Below are positions 44,676 through 54,639 of a stretch of 64,000 nucleotides of DNA, piece after piece. Made by a program: the position numbers and the translations under genes. The DNA lies in NCBI RefSeq assembly GCF_035046485.1, contig NC_085138.1:65340580-65404579 (forward strand), written 5' to 3'. The notes below the pieces were generated by a model, which worked only from the letters and a program-made list of their open reading frames with translations, was not told the origin of the DNA and searched no databases. Origin of the DNA: Aedes albopictus. Taxonomy: Eukaryota; Arthropoda; Insecta; Diptera; Culicidae. How positions within the stretch are numbered: position 1 is the stretch's first letter; every line of letters begins with the position of its first letter.

Positions 44676-45412
44676 GTATCGGTTGCCAGTGCTAACGACT
44701 TTAAATCGTGGGCCATTCCAATTTTGTATGAAACGAACGACAGTGTGCTAGTATCTCTTCCGCGCGCTACGAGTTTCACAACGCGCAAGTCCGTGGTTCC
44801 TAGCTTGGACTGCACCAATTCAGTAACCATTTCCTCTGGAACATCCGGTAAGATGCCAGACAGATACAGCCAGAATTTGTCGTGATCGTTGGCTGTCGGT
44901 GCGGTAGCAACAAGGTTTGTATCAGTGCTTCCAGTTCCGATACCACACATAGCTTTAGCTGGACGACGAGCACCTATGTCCTCATCACCATCGTTTTCAC
45001 GGAGCCGCTTGTTCCTGACGAAACCTGAGGGTCTATTACGACCGATGGGTAGACTAGGCGTGACAGAGGTTGGAGTTTTAGGAACAATTTCGATAAGCTT
45101 TTTGAAATGAGTGCGAATTTCATGTCTAATCTCGTCCAACACGCTGCAACGAATCTCGTTCTTCAAGGCTTCGAAGTTTTGGTCGGCTACGGCGTTTGTG
45201 GATACCATTGCGTTTTTGAAACGAGCATTTTCCATGATAATGCCGCAAGCATCGCACATCCAATACAAATTCGAAATTCCGGCGACACTTTCGCTAATAG
45301 TGTTGTCCATCTTAGAGCATTTCAGACAAACACAAGCCGAGCAAAAACCGCGGCATTTAACTACGGCATGCTCAACCAGTTCGTTAGCACAGGTATCACA
45401 CGTTCCAAGCAT
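44540..45412 (-). CDS. LINE ORF1: PHD-like zinc-finger protein, intact
   Basis: 290 residues; presumed nucleic acid-binding partner that forms the retrotransposition particle with ORF2. The first ~60 residues have a Cys-rich cluster with paired cysteines CDTC, CSAC, CLKC and CDAC, resembling a PHD-type finger such as that described in some CR1-type ORF1 proteins. The middle is charged (ENARFKNAMVSTN, then an FEALKNEIRCSVLDEIRHEI helix that may form a coiled coil). A basic segment (GRNRPSGFVRNKRLREND) looks like a nuclear or RNA-binding patch. The C-terminal third has a KFWLYLSGILPDVPEE block. No CCHC gag knuckles are seen. The start is the first Met before the zinc cluster. Its stop lies 136 bp inside ORF2. 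Confidence 0.85.
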   Translation of the reverse strand: MLGTCDTCANELVEHAVVKCRGFCSACVCLKCSKMDNTISESVAGISNLYWMCDACGIIMENARFKNAMVSTNAVADQNFEALKNEIRCSVLDEIRHEIRTHFKKLIEIVPKTPTSVTPSLPIGRNRPSGFVRNKRLRENDGDEDIGARRPAKAMCGIGTGSTDTNLVATAPTANDHDKFWLYLSGILPDVPEEMVTELVQSKLGTTDLRVVKLVARGRDTSTLSFVSYKIGMAHDLKSLALATDTWPRGIRFREFENMSSRNQVFWKPSTPVVIIPSQVTETPRTTSTQ

Positions 45413-46052
45413 GATGAGATGTTTTTAGCGTTGTGTGAAATGCGGCAGTACCAATAGTGAGAACTAGATGGCGCTTGACGGATGATTGTTGTGACGTGAA
45501 AAGCGATGATGAATGATTTCGATGATCGAGATACGATGTGGTCGAGCTGTTTGTGGTTTTTCGGTGTTTCGGATTGCGAAATAAGAAGACCAGCAGAGAA
45601 ACGATGCTTGTATTGGCTTTCAATCAACTTTACAGGTTCGCACAGCAGATATTTCGGTGATATTTTGATAACGGAAGTCTGACTTGATTGGATGGCAGGC
45701 GGTGGCGGAGCGGTGAAAATGGTTCAGCGGGGAGGTGAAGTGTTTGTTTACTGTCCAGCAGGACAGGAGCTGTCGAGCACACAGGCGGAGAGTGGCGAGG
45801 TGGAAACGGGCGGGCAATGGCGGCACAGAATTCTTGTTTCGACACACTCGAGCCAACTCAGAATTAATGTATAATTCGACTATCCTACCTGTGGCGACGG
45901 ATCTGGAAAACAGCAGATATGATGCAGCGGGCGGAAAGCAAGCGAAAAATGTGGCAAGCGACGATTGTAGGCGGTATTGCAGCAGGAAATTTTGTTGTTG
46001 AAATTAGCACGACGAAAACACGACACACAACAGGAGCAGTGATGCCAGTTTG

Positions 46053-46122
46053 TTAATTGAAGGGCTTTCTTTGACTGCCATTGCATGGATTTGTATATTG
46101 TAAGCATTGGCGTGAATACGAG
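46053..46122 (-). mobile_element. SINE 5' part, split by a LINE
   Basis: Minus strand: TTACAATATACAAATCCATG, then AAAGAAAGCCCTTCAATTAA, which joins directly to 41502 when the LINE is removed. The tRNA-like head is missing or too decayed to see. Confidence 0.75.
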
Positions 46123-46477
46123 GGGTCTAGGAAGGGCTTAGACCTCCCTAGAATTCGAATAGCCCACCCTAGAAAATCTTTAAATTACATTCACGCAGAA
46201 AAATGGCGTTCGTTTAAAACAATAAAACGCATGGTTAATTTGCAAACAGAGAATTTACTTACTCCAAAGTTATATTTAATTGTTTGCATTTAGAGTTTAT
46301 CGATAAAAACAACCGATTACCATCATTTCATATAATGTCAAAAATTTCATTTGTTTTAAAAAAATAAAAACCATAAATATAGTCCGAAAGCACTCACACA
46401 TCTATGAAATGCTTACCCCAACATCGCCACAACGAAGAAGGTGTAGCAAATCCATCACGCCAACTTCCAAAATACGA
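46123..46477. other. No gene recognised
   Basis: AT-rich, no TIR or ORF of note. Confidence 0.4.
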
Positions 46478-46978
46478 AATGTGTTCTTCCTTCAATCTAA
46501 ATAGGCTCCAATATATCTGGTTAGAGATAGCTTGAGAACAGTAGTGGAAAATGTTTGGATATCAACAATAAAATTTATTGACATTGATGTAAAAAAAATA
46601 CATTTTTTCGAGGAAAATCCAAAAATTGTCAATCCATGATAACTTTTTTCAACGTTTAAAAAGTATTTATGTTTGAATAGTTTGTGAAGCATTTGCATAT
46701 CGTTAGTATACGTTCAAAATTTCATTCAATTCGGTTCACTGGTTTCCGAGATATGACAGCTCAAAAATAAGTTGTCTAAAAAATAGTGTTTTACCCGAAC
46801 GGTTCTAACTTTGCGAAACATTAATCAATCGAGCCCAAATTTGTACCAATGATGCACATATAATAGGTTGACAAGCAGTCAAATTTTGAGATTGTTTGAT
46901 GCACTCTATGAAAAGTTATAGCATGTTGAACTTTTTTGTGAGAGAAAAATAAGTTGCCTATCCCAAACATTTTGGCCA
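46478..46978. mobile_element. Truncated copy of the 29128-30049 TA-target element
   Basis: Matches the region from about 29640 back through the ~230-bp TIR arm (TATCTCGGAAACCAGTGAACC; TGTTTGGGATAGGCAACTT) in inverted order. It ends at TTTGGCCA, just short of the terminal CCCCCTG. The other arm is absent. Confidence 0.85.
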
Positions 46979-47324
46979 GATTGAAACGCTTACCAAAGTG
47001 AATCCTGATTTATGTAACTATTAATCCCTCCCAGCTAACAAAAACTCCTTCCCGTGACAACTGTGGAGGGAACAGTAGTATATACAACCTCTAGTAGCAA
47101 CGGTTGTCCAACTAACATTCCTTCCCTTCCCCGGTTGACCGTAAGGACGTGGCCGGCGCCGTTATTGAGCTATTAAAATTCGAGTTCTCGGAACGTACAC
47201 ATTGAAGAAGGTGTGCTAATCCCAAGCCCCATCTATTGGTTCTCTGTGCAATTCCGCTAGCTCTAGTCAATCACGGAGTAGCAAATACGAAGTGTAAGGT
47301 CAAAAATGAATATGCACATGCTCT
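46979..47324. other. Possible retrotransposon 3' UTR remnant
   Basis: Contains GTGGAGGGAACAGTAGTATA and GGTTGACCGTAAGGACGTGG phrases that look like a repeated LINE 3' region, but no ORF or tail is attached. Tentative. Confidence 0.35.
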
Positions 47325-48394
47325 CCTCCCCATCCGCTTACCGACGCTCTAAAAATAGATTTCTGAAGTGCTGCAGTTGCTGCCGTCACCAACACAATCA
47401 CATTCCGGGTTTGTTAGTGGCAAAACTGCAGTCGTTTGAATCAATCCATTATTTCATGTCGAAAAACCCATATCTCTGTTTGTTTTGACAAACTGTCAAA
47501 AATTTCGCGTAGGGTTTTCCTCCGATTCCCATCCGGGATTGAACCTTGAGACTCCTAGGTCCAAAATAGGTCTTAGAAAATATGTCTTGTTTTGTACATA
47601 AAACAATGCCTAAAATATAAAATAAAAAATTAAAAATGAAAATTAAAAAAAAAACAATATTGCGGTGGTATTTTTGATCACTTGACAGCTAATTCCTCTT
47701 TTTTGGCTTCAAAGATTGCTGAGATTTTGTTTCATAATTTCAGTTCAGGCTGGGCACAACTGTCAGCATTTTTCATAGCACCTCAGCGCCCCAGCACACT
47801 AGGGCGCACGCACGGGCACACCAGGGCACATTGGTAGACAAATTTAAAAAAAAGTTGGAACAAATGAAGTGTGTAGAGTGACTACCCCTTGATCTCTGTT
47901 TGTTTTAACAAATTGTCAAAAATTTCGACAATTTAAAATATTTGTATTATCAAACAATAGAACAGTTCAGTTTAAACTAGAAATCAGTTTGTCGCTATAG
48001 TAAACTAAAAAATCGGTTGATTTGAACTAGAATTTAATTGTGTTTACAATCTATTTTTCTGTGTGCGACAGCATCCACAAAAAGTTTATCGGTTTCGCCT
48101 TTTTTGTCTTTTTCTTAGTCGTTCTTCTCCCCATTCGCTTACCGACGGTCTAAAAATAGATTTGCGAGCTGCCGCAGTTGCTGCCGTCACCAAAAAAATA
48201 ACATTAAGGGTTTGTTAGTGGCAAAAGTGCAGTCGTTTAAATCAATCCATTATTTCATGTTGAAAATACCATATCTCTGTTTGTTTTGACAAACTGTCAA
48301 AAATTTCGACAATCAAACAATCGCTATAGCAAACTGAAAAATCGGTTGATTTGAACTAGAATTTAATTGTGTTTACAATTTATTTTTCTGCGTG
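47325..48394. repeat. Large direct repeats (~190 bp and ~130-175 bp)
   Basis: 47325-47505 and 48120-48310 are direct copies (share CTAAAAATAGATTT, GTTGCTGCCGTCACC, CTCTGTTTGTTTTGACAAAC). 47890-48065 repeats again as 48269-48394 (share AAAATCGGTTGATTTGAACT). This suggests a duplicated ~800-bp segment with partial loss. Confidence 0.8.
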
Positions 48395-48436
48395 TTGCGA
48401 AGCCTCCCTAGATATTGAAATTGGCTCTTAAGCCCC

Positions 48437-48597
48437 CCTAGGCATTTCAACTAATAATGCCAATGATTGTAAGGCAAAGACAATGATACACTCTGCCCAG
48501 GGAAGTCGAGAAAAGTTCCCGACCGGAACAGGAATCGAACCCGCCGTCTCCGGATTGGCGATCCATAGCCTCAACTACCTGGCTAACTGGAGACCCC
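48437..48597 (-). mobile_element. tRNA-headed SINE, 3'-truncated
   Basis: Minus: head GGGGTCTCCAGTTAGCCAGG (A box), B box GGTTCGATTCC, then GGGAACTTTTCTCGACTTCC. This is probably the head that belongs with the 3' half found at 46053/41411, judging by the shared middle region. It ends without the tail. Confidence 0.82.
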
Positions 48598-49119
48598 TAG
48601 TGTTATAATCTTAACAGCTTTAACACTGCTTATACCGAAAGGGTTTTTGTAACGTAAAGTACCGACAGGCAAAAAAACGTGGAACTATTTTTTTGCACAT
48701 CCATATCTCAACAGTTAGTCAACCAAATTTCAATCTTTTTGCGTTAAGGCTTTACGGGGCGTCATCAGAATCATCAATCAGTGTCCTCAAACTTTGACAA
48801 TGCAAATCTCGAGCTCTGCTACATGAAATGGGCTGAAAATTTGATCGTTTGTATTCTTACATGTGATGAACAATCGATTAATTTTTCAGTTAGATCAGTC
48901 CACTGGAACTGGAGATTTGCATCGTCGAAGTTTCCAGAGTAATGATGATGAAAGAGATGGAAAATAGCAAAACCGTTTTAGTCCAGTATCAACTTAACGG
49001 AATCCTACACTATCTTAGAGAGGTGTAGTGAAAACCGATTGGAATTTCATGCAGCTTCCGGTGAGAAACAGGCGAAAACATTAGTTCCACATTTTTACAT
49101 TCTTCCGGCTCCGTTTTGT
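48598..49119. other. No gene recognised
   Basis: AT-rich, no structure recognised. Confidence 0.4.
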
Positions 49120-49929
49120 TCCCAGATTGGTTATGAGTATGTACCATGTACCATGTCTTTGTAGCGAGTTCACCCGGCACCTCGACAAGATAGCAACATT
49201 CTGTCTTCGGCAAAGTTGTTCAGTACAACAACCACTTTCTGGTGATGGATTTAATAGTACCGAATTTCCCCACCACGTTGCGTTAGTGTGCATAGTTACT
49301 TCCGGTACAACTTTGGTGGGATATAGTACGAGATTGAAGCCAGATAGGAAGGTACGATCTTCGGCAAAGTTGTTCAGGACTACTAGTACATCTAGCCATG
49401 ACGAGCATAGTTCAAAATTTCACCACAACGTGGCGCTAGTGTATATAGTTACTTCCGGTACGACTTTAGTGTGATATATCACACGATTGAAGCCAGATAG
49501 GAATGTACGATCTTCGGCAAAGTTGTTCAGGACTACGAGTACTTCTAGACCATGAAGAGCATAGTTCAAAATTTCACCACCATCCCGAGCAGGAATGAAT
49601 AACTGACACATAACTGGGGCATACCAAAGTTAGGTATCATACCAAGACAAGGTATTGGTCGGTTATCCAGGTATGGCAAATAACTTATATTGGTATTTTG
49701 CAAGCATTGTTTTTACCTCAACGAGTTATTGGTTTGGTGTTTAGGACTGCTTGAGGTATTATTCAATTATGGAAAAATTACTACACTGGAACCTCTTTTT
49801 ATGCACATGGCTTGGACTGCATAAATTAAAAATGTGCATAAATTAAAAAAAGGCATAAAAAGAGGAAAAATTATTCATAAATTAAGTTTGGGCTTTAATT
49901 AGAAAATCTAGTTTGCGAGAACAGCCCTT

Positions 49930-50180
49930 GCTCCTGGGCAGATGAGGTGGGGTTAAGGGGGTTTCCAGAATGTTCCTAGCGAGCCCAAAAAGGGGGTTCC
50001 AAGGGGCTTCAGGGGCGTTTTAAGGGGTTGTTTCGGGGGGTTTGAGGAGCCTTACAAGGGTGTTCAGCCAAGATTTTTTTGGTGTTTTCATGGGTTTACG
50101 GAGAATTCTGGGGTATTTCAATAGTATTAAGGGGGTGTCAGGGGCGTTCCAAGGGGCTTTAGGAGCAATTCAAGGGATCT
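49930..50180 (+). repeat. Degenerate ~130-bp family repeat, plus orientation
   Basis: GGCTTCAGGGGCGTTTTAAGG-like phrases. The orientation is opposite to the clean array that follows, so the two flank the TTAA MITE as a loose inverted pair. Confidence 0.6.
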
Positions 50181-50193
50181 CAGGAGACTTTAA

Positions 50194-50308
50194 CCTTTTG
50201 GAGCCGATGTTTTTCGCCGTGGTCGACGCAACCTCGCTGGTGTCGAACACGTTCGTTATGCTCGGTTTCATCGCCGGGGTCATATATGACCCCTCCGGCT
50301 CCAAAGGG
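50194..50308. mobile_element. 115-bp TTAA MITE (piggyBac-like target)
   Basis: TIRs CCTTTTGGAGCCG / CGGCTCCAAAGGG, TTAA at 50190-50193 and 50309-50312. It contains GGGGTCATATATGACCCC, the counterpart of the palindrome in 9474-9589, at the opposite end of the element. Confidence 0.9.
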
Positions 50309-50349
50309 TTAAAGGGCGTTGCATGAGGTTTGAGGGGCGATTTAAGGTA

Positions 50350-51060
50350 TTTCAGAGTCTGCTCTGAAACTTCCTGAAATGCCTCAAAAATCCCCCCTTG
50401 AACCCCCCGGGAACCCCATGTAACGCACCTGAGAGGCTTCGAAACCCCTGAGAACTTCTCCATAACGCTACTGTAACGCCTCTGAATCCCCGAAAATGCT
50501 CTGAAACGTCTAGAAATGCCTCCAAAACCCCTTTTAAATCCCCTCGGACCCCATGTAACGTACATGAGAGGCTCCGAACCCCACGAAAACTCCTCGTAAC
50601 GCTTAAGTCACGCCTCTGCATTCCGTCGAAAATGTTCTGCAAAGTCTTGAAATGCCTCCAAAATCCCCCTTAAACCCCCTCGGACCCCATGTAACGCACC
50701 TGAGAGGCTCCGAACACCCCGAAAACTCCTCCGTAACGCATAAGTAACGCCTCTGCATCTCGCCGAAAATGCTCTGAAACGTCTTGAAATGCCTCCAAAA
50801 TCCCCCTTAAACCCCCTCGGACCCCATGTAACGCACCTGAGAAGCTCCGAACACCCCGAAAACTCCTCCGTAACGCATAAGTAACGCCTCTGCATCCCGC
50901 CGAAAATGCTCTGAAACGTCTTGAAATGCCTCCAAAATCCCCCTTAAACCCCCTCGGACCCCATGTAACGCACCTGAGAGGCTCCGAATACCCCGAAAAC
51001 TCCTCCGTAACGCTTCCGCAACGCCTCTGAATCACGCCGAAAATGATCTGAAACATCTTG
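50350..51060 (-). repeat. 137-bp satellite array, about five copies
   Basis: CGGRACCCCATGTAACG anchors at 50408, 50545, 50681, 50818 and 50955 (137, 136, 137, 137 bp apart). Units share CGCACCTGAGAGGCTCCGAA and CCGTAACGC. Diverged units continue to about 51260. It is the best preserved representative of the repeat seen at 7.4-8.2, 18.8-19.3, 30.8-31.0 and 38.3-39.1 kb. The minus strand stays open in several frames (up to 204 codons, 50670-51284). Confidence 0.93.
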
Positions 51061-52290
51061 AAATGTCTAAAAAAACTTCCTAAACCAAAACCCCTTAAAA
51101 CGCATCCGTAACGGCTTTGAAACCAGCCTTTATACCCTCTGAGACTCTTGAAATGACTCCGAAATCCTCTTAAGACCCACTCGGAGCCCATGTAACTCAC
51201 ATGAGACCTTCGGAAACACCCAAAAACGAACCTGTAACCTTCCTTTGTTCTCATCTGTAAACACCCCCCCGGTCGTCGTTGCAATAGTTCCTGTCATTAT
51301 TAAATATTCTTATGCACAATATTGGTTCTGAGTAGCTTTCCCTCTTTTTATGCAGGGCATAAAAAAAGGTGCATAAATTAAAAGTGCATAAAAAAACATG
51401 AATTAAAAGAGGTTTTAGTGTATTTGTATGGAAAAATCGTCGATTATTATTGAGGTATTGCAATACCTGATGTCATTATTCACGCGTTATGCACAGAATA
51501 CACACCAGTTATTATTTTAGTTATTTTACCTTTTATGTAGGGCTTCTTAATACCGCATTCAGGTTGTAGGTATTCGGTTTTTCATACCTGTGTTAGGTAT
51601 TCTTCAGCTATTTTCTCCTGCTCGGGATGTGGCGCTAGTGCGCATAGTGACTTCCGGTACGACTTTGGTGAAATATAGCACGAGATTGAAGCCAGATAGG
51701 AAAGTACGATCTTCGGCAAAGTTGTTCAGGACTACGATGACTTCTAAATTAGTTCACATTTCAAAATTGCACCACCACGTGGCGCTAGTGTACATATTTA
51801 CTTCCGGTACGACTTTGGTGGGATATAGCATGAGATTGAAGCCAGATAGGAAGGTACGATCTTCGGAAAAGTTGTTCAGGACAACGAGAACTTCCAGGTC
51901 ATGAAGAGCATAGTTCAGAATTTCACTATAACGAGGCGCTAGTGTACATAGTTACTTCCGGTAGTGAGATATATCACAAGATTGAAGCCAGATAGGAAGG
52001 TACCATCTTCGGCAAAGTTGTTCAGGACTACGAGTACTTCCAGGTCATCAAGGTAATAGTTCCAAATATCACCACCGCGTTGCGCTACTATACATAGGGA
52101 CTTCCGGTACGACTTTGGTGAGATATGGCACGAGATTGAAGCCAGATAGGAAGATACGATCTTCGGCAATGTTGTTCAAAACTACGAGTACTGTTAGGCT
52201 ATGACGAGCATTGTTCAAAGTTTCACCACCACGTGGCGCTAGTGTCCATAGTTACTTCCGGTACGGCTTTGGTGGGATATAGCATGAAAA

Positions 52291-54639
52291 TTTGATCAAC
52301 TCAAACAAGATGTTTAAGCATTAATTTCTTTTTGGACAAATATTTGACCCTGTGTACTCACGGCGATGTTTACTTTTGATATCTAGATTTTTAGATTTCT
52401 ATTTATTATTTCGATATCTCTTAACTTTGTTTATGTCATTGTCAGTTACCCAGTTCAATGTATCTACACTTTATATGTATACATTGGAAAGACCCGCATG
52501 GTCAAGTCCATTGACGCTTTTCTATGGGCGATGGTGGTGGTGGTGGTTAATGGTCATCGTGCGGTACCACGCCTCGGGCAGCTCCAAATTAAATTTAAAT
52601 ATCAACCGTCGAAAAAAGCTATGCTCGCAAATGCATTAAACTTTACCCACTCCGTATCTCTCGTGAGGATTGCCCCCGCGGCGATAAGTTTCACTTTCCT
52701 CTCGTTTGGTAACGGTACGGTGCGGTGCTTCGCCGCACGAATTACTTAACGAGCTAAAACTAATGATATTTGCTAGTTGTCTCTTATTAATGGCCTTTGT
52801 GCGGTGGCCGCTGTTGGTGGGCATCGTTGGCCATCCATTGCTGTCTCCCCGGTGTCCTCCCCGGTAAGTAGGTATAGTCAAGAAGTGTGAACGGTTTTAT
52901 TGACTGAACTCGTGGGTTCACGTACCACCGCGTGCGTACGATTGCTGAGGGGTATCGGGGGATCGATAACCTGAGGCGGGGCCATCGGTGCGGAGAAGAA
53001 AGTGAACTCATCGCACAGGAACTGAATCTTTTGGCTATCGTCTGTTGGGGCCGCCGCCATCTCTCTTTATCAGGCTCGATGACTTGTTGAAATCGTTTTG
53101 TTCAAGATAATGGATCAATTAAATGCGCTGATACAGTGAATTTCGATCACGGCAAGTCAGGTGTTTTATGGGGGTATGTAAGGCCATCAAATGAGGTCTA
53201 GACAAATTTGAAGAATAGCAACGTCTTGTTCGACGTGATGTTACAATTGGTGTAAGCCTGCTACATATTAGCGTAGTTTGAAGGGGGAGGAGGCTAGAAT
53301 GCCAAACCATCCCCCCAGAATCCACCAGCCTTTTCCCCTGATTTTTTTCATAATTTAATATGATCCACGGTTACTATTTGATTTATTATTATCGTTTTGT
53401 CCCTCGTGGCATGTACGCTAATTGAAATCATTCTTTTCAATACTAGAGTAACACCTTCCGACAAAATCCAGCAACGAAAGGGAAATTTTCAGTTTCGCTT
53501 TCATTTCTCGCACCCGTATGCTAATGAGTTACTCAGTACCGTAGTCCTATATAGAGCACGAAGTGCGGCTCTCCAGTGCCAGTGGTATGTAGGTACGTTA
53601 GTAGCGCCTCACACAACAACAACGGTTGCAAATATCCATAAGACCATAGGTAGGTGTTTATGCAACCGGCCTCATTTTCGTTCGATGGTCGGTGGTTTCC
53701 TTCGAAGATTGTCACCGTGTCGCGTTCGTTGCCCCAGAGAGAAGTACTTCACTATCATCGTAACCCGCATTGTCGTGCCCGCTGACAATAGAACAATGGC
53801 CCCTGCCTGCCTGCGCGACGACGATGCGATGTTACCGTCAATATCTGCGAGGGTCTGGTTATTGAAATTTGGCCCAGCTGAGTGTAACGACGGAACAAGG
53901 AACGAATTTGTTGACGAAAGCTAACTTTGCCAGTGAACACGCCAAATACGCAACCAAATAATGGGCCACAATCATAAACGGCAAACTGTGTCTTGTGCAG
54001 CGATTAGATTTAATGAGTTAGCGGACACGATTCGTGGTATACTTTCGTACTGTTCAAGGGACACGTTTGTTTGGTTTACGTCACAGCAAATTGTGCCATG
54101 CTATTGTCTTTTGCAAAACGCATCCATAAGTTGGTGCCAATTTTGTGTTACGTAACTCTTTGTATTTGGTGATTTCGATAAAAGCTGTTACACAAAGTCT
54201 TCGGCTTAAACCACGTTTATGCAATGAAAGTTTCCGTGATAAAACAATTGCTCCGTAATTGATATTATTCTTTCTTTAAACGTTTGCAAATGCCTTTACA
54301 GCTCAGCCCAGTTAAAGCTTGATTATGAATTTCAGAGATTGCTTGACGAATGAATGAGCTGAAGATTAGGTACACTCAGCGTTGATGTTAGATCTTTATC
54401 GCCAATCAGCGAACGATTAGTTGCGCTTGCACCTCGCTTGCGCAGTTACGATATTCAGTGAAATCAAAATGGTCTGAGTGCTTCGGCAAAGGTTACACAT
54501 AATGAATCAAAAAAAAAATAGTAATCGTGTATTACGCAGCCGTCGAAAGATTGTGAAATAAAATTGCAAAACGATGAGTCGATAAGGAGAGCGTTCAACA
54601 AAGATCTGGTCCTCAAAAGTTCCTCTTACACTAGGTCAT
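52291..54639. other. No established gene; unique-looking sequence
   Basis: No TIRs, SINEs or tandem arrays found. The 175-codon plus ORF at 53397-53924 reads as basic, Cys/Arg-scattered sequence without domains and overlaps minus ORFs. A possible coding exon on minus is listed separately. Confidence 0.4.
52926..53060 (-). CDS. Possible first coding exon of an unknown gene
   Basis: Minus-strand ATG at 53060 (context AGAGAGATGGCGGCGG) opens a frame of exactly 45 codons to a donor-like GTG|GTACGTGAA at 52925. The peptide starts MAAAPTDDSQKIQFLCDEF and continues with a Pro-rich stretch (PMAPPQVIDPPIPL). It looks more like a normal protein start than other ORFs here: balanced composition, Ala-rich N-terminus, acidic/hydrophobic segment. 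Without the next exon I cannot name it. Unspliced, the frame stops at 52878. It could equally be a chance ORF. Confidence 0.2.

Larger units (their letters stand above)
41503..46052 (-). mobile_element. Full-length LINE (CR1/Jockey group), apparently intact
   Basis: A 4.55-kb minus-strand non-LTR retrotransposon: 5' UTR (45413-46052), ORF1, overlapping ORF2, short 3' UTR and an (AAAT)n tail (41503-41530). It interrupts a SINE, and AATTAA (minus-strand sense) is present at 46053-46058 and 41497-41502 as the apparent short target duplication, so both ends seem complete. Both ORFs are uninterrupted, so this copy is recent and might be active. A PHD-like cysteine cluster in ORF1 favours CR1-type elements, but the clade needs phylogenetics. 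Confidence 0.9.
49787..51419. mobile_element. 1.63-kb TIR element carrying a 137-bp satellite
   Basis: Ends CACTGGAACCTCTTTTTATG (left) and its inverted relative with AAAAGAGGTTTTAGTG (right), TA at 49785-49786 and 51420-51421. The subterminal regions are rich in GCATAAATTAAA repeats on both sides. The interior is the ~130-137-bp repeat family (49930-50180 degenerate, 50350-51060 clean) plus a TTAA MITE. No transposase. Confidence 0.75.
49584..51626. mobile_element. 2.04-kb TIR element (CCCGAGCAGG ends)
   Basis: Inverted ends CCCGAGCAGGA / TCCTGCTCGGG and, further in, AATAACTGA / AGCTATT blocks. AT lies at 49582-49583 and 51627-51628. Removing the element leaves ACCACCATGTGGCGC, matching sister units (ACCACCACGTGGCGC). 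Most of its length is another element. Confidence 0.8.
49120..52290 (+). repeat. ~150-bp tandem array, split by a nested element
   Basis: The anchor GCCAGATAGGAAGG lies at 49339, 49492, 51691, 51841, 51987 and 52141 (146-154 bp apart within each block). A partial unit lies near 49195 and another at the right end. Units share ACTTCCGGTACGACTTTGG, ATCTTCGGCAAAGTTGTTCA and CACCACGTGGCGCTAGTG. The array is divided into 49120-49583 and 51627-52290 by a 2-kb insertion. Open frames in it (104-115 codons) are repeat by-products. Confidence 0.9.

Noticed and set aside
53397..53924. 175-codon plus-strand ORF
   Set aside because: No domain, odd composition, overlapping ORFs on minus, and no upstream promoter or splice pattern; probably chance.
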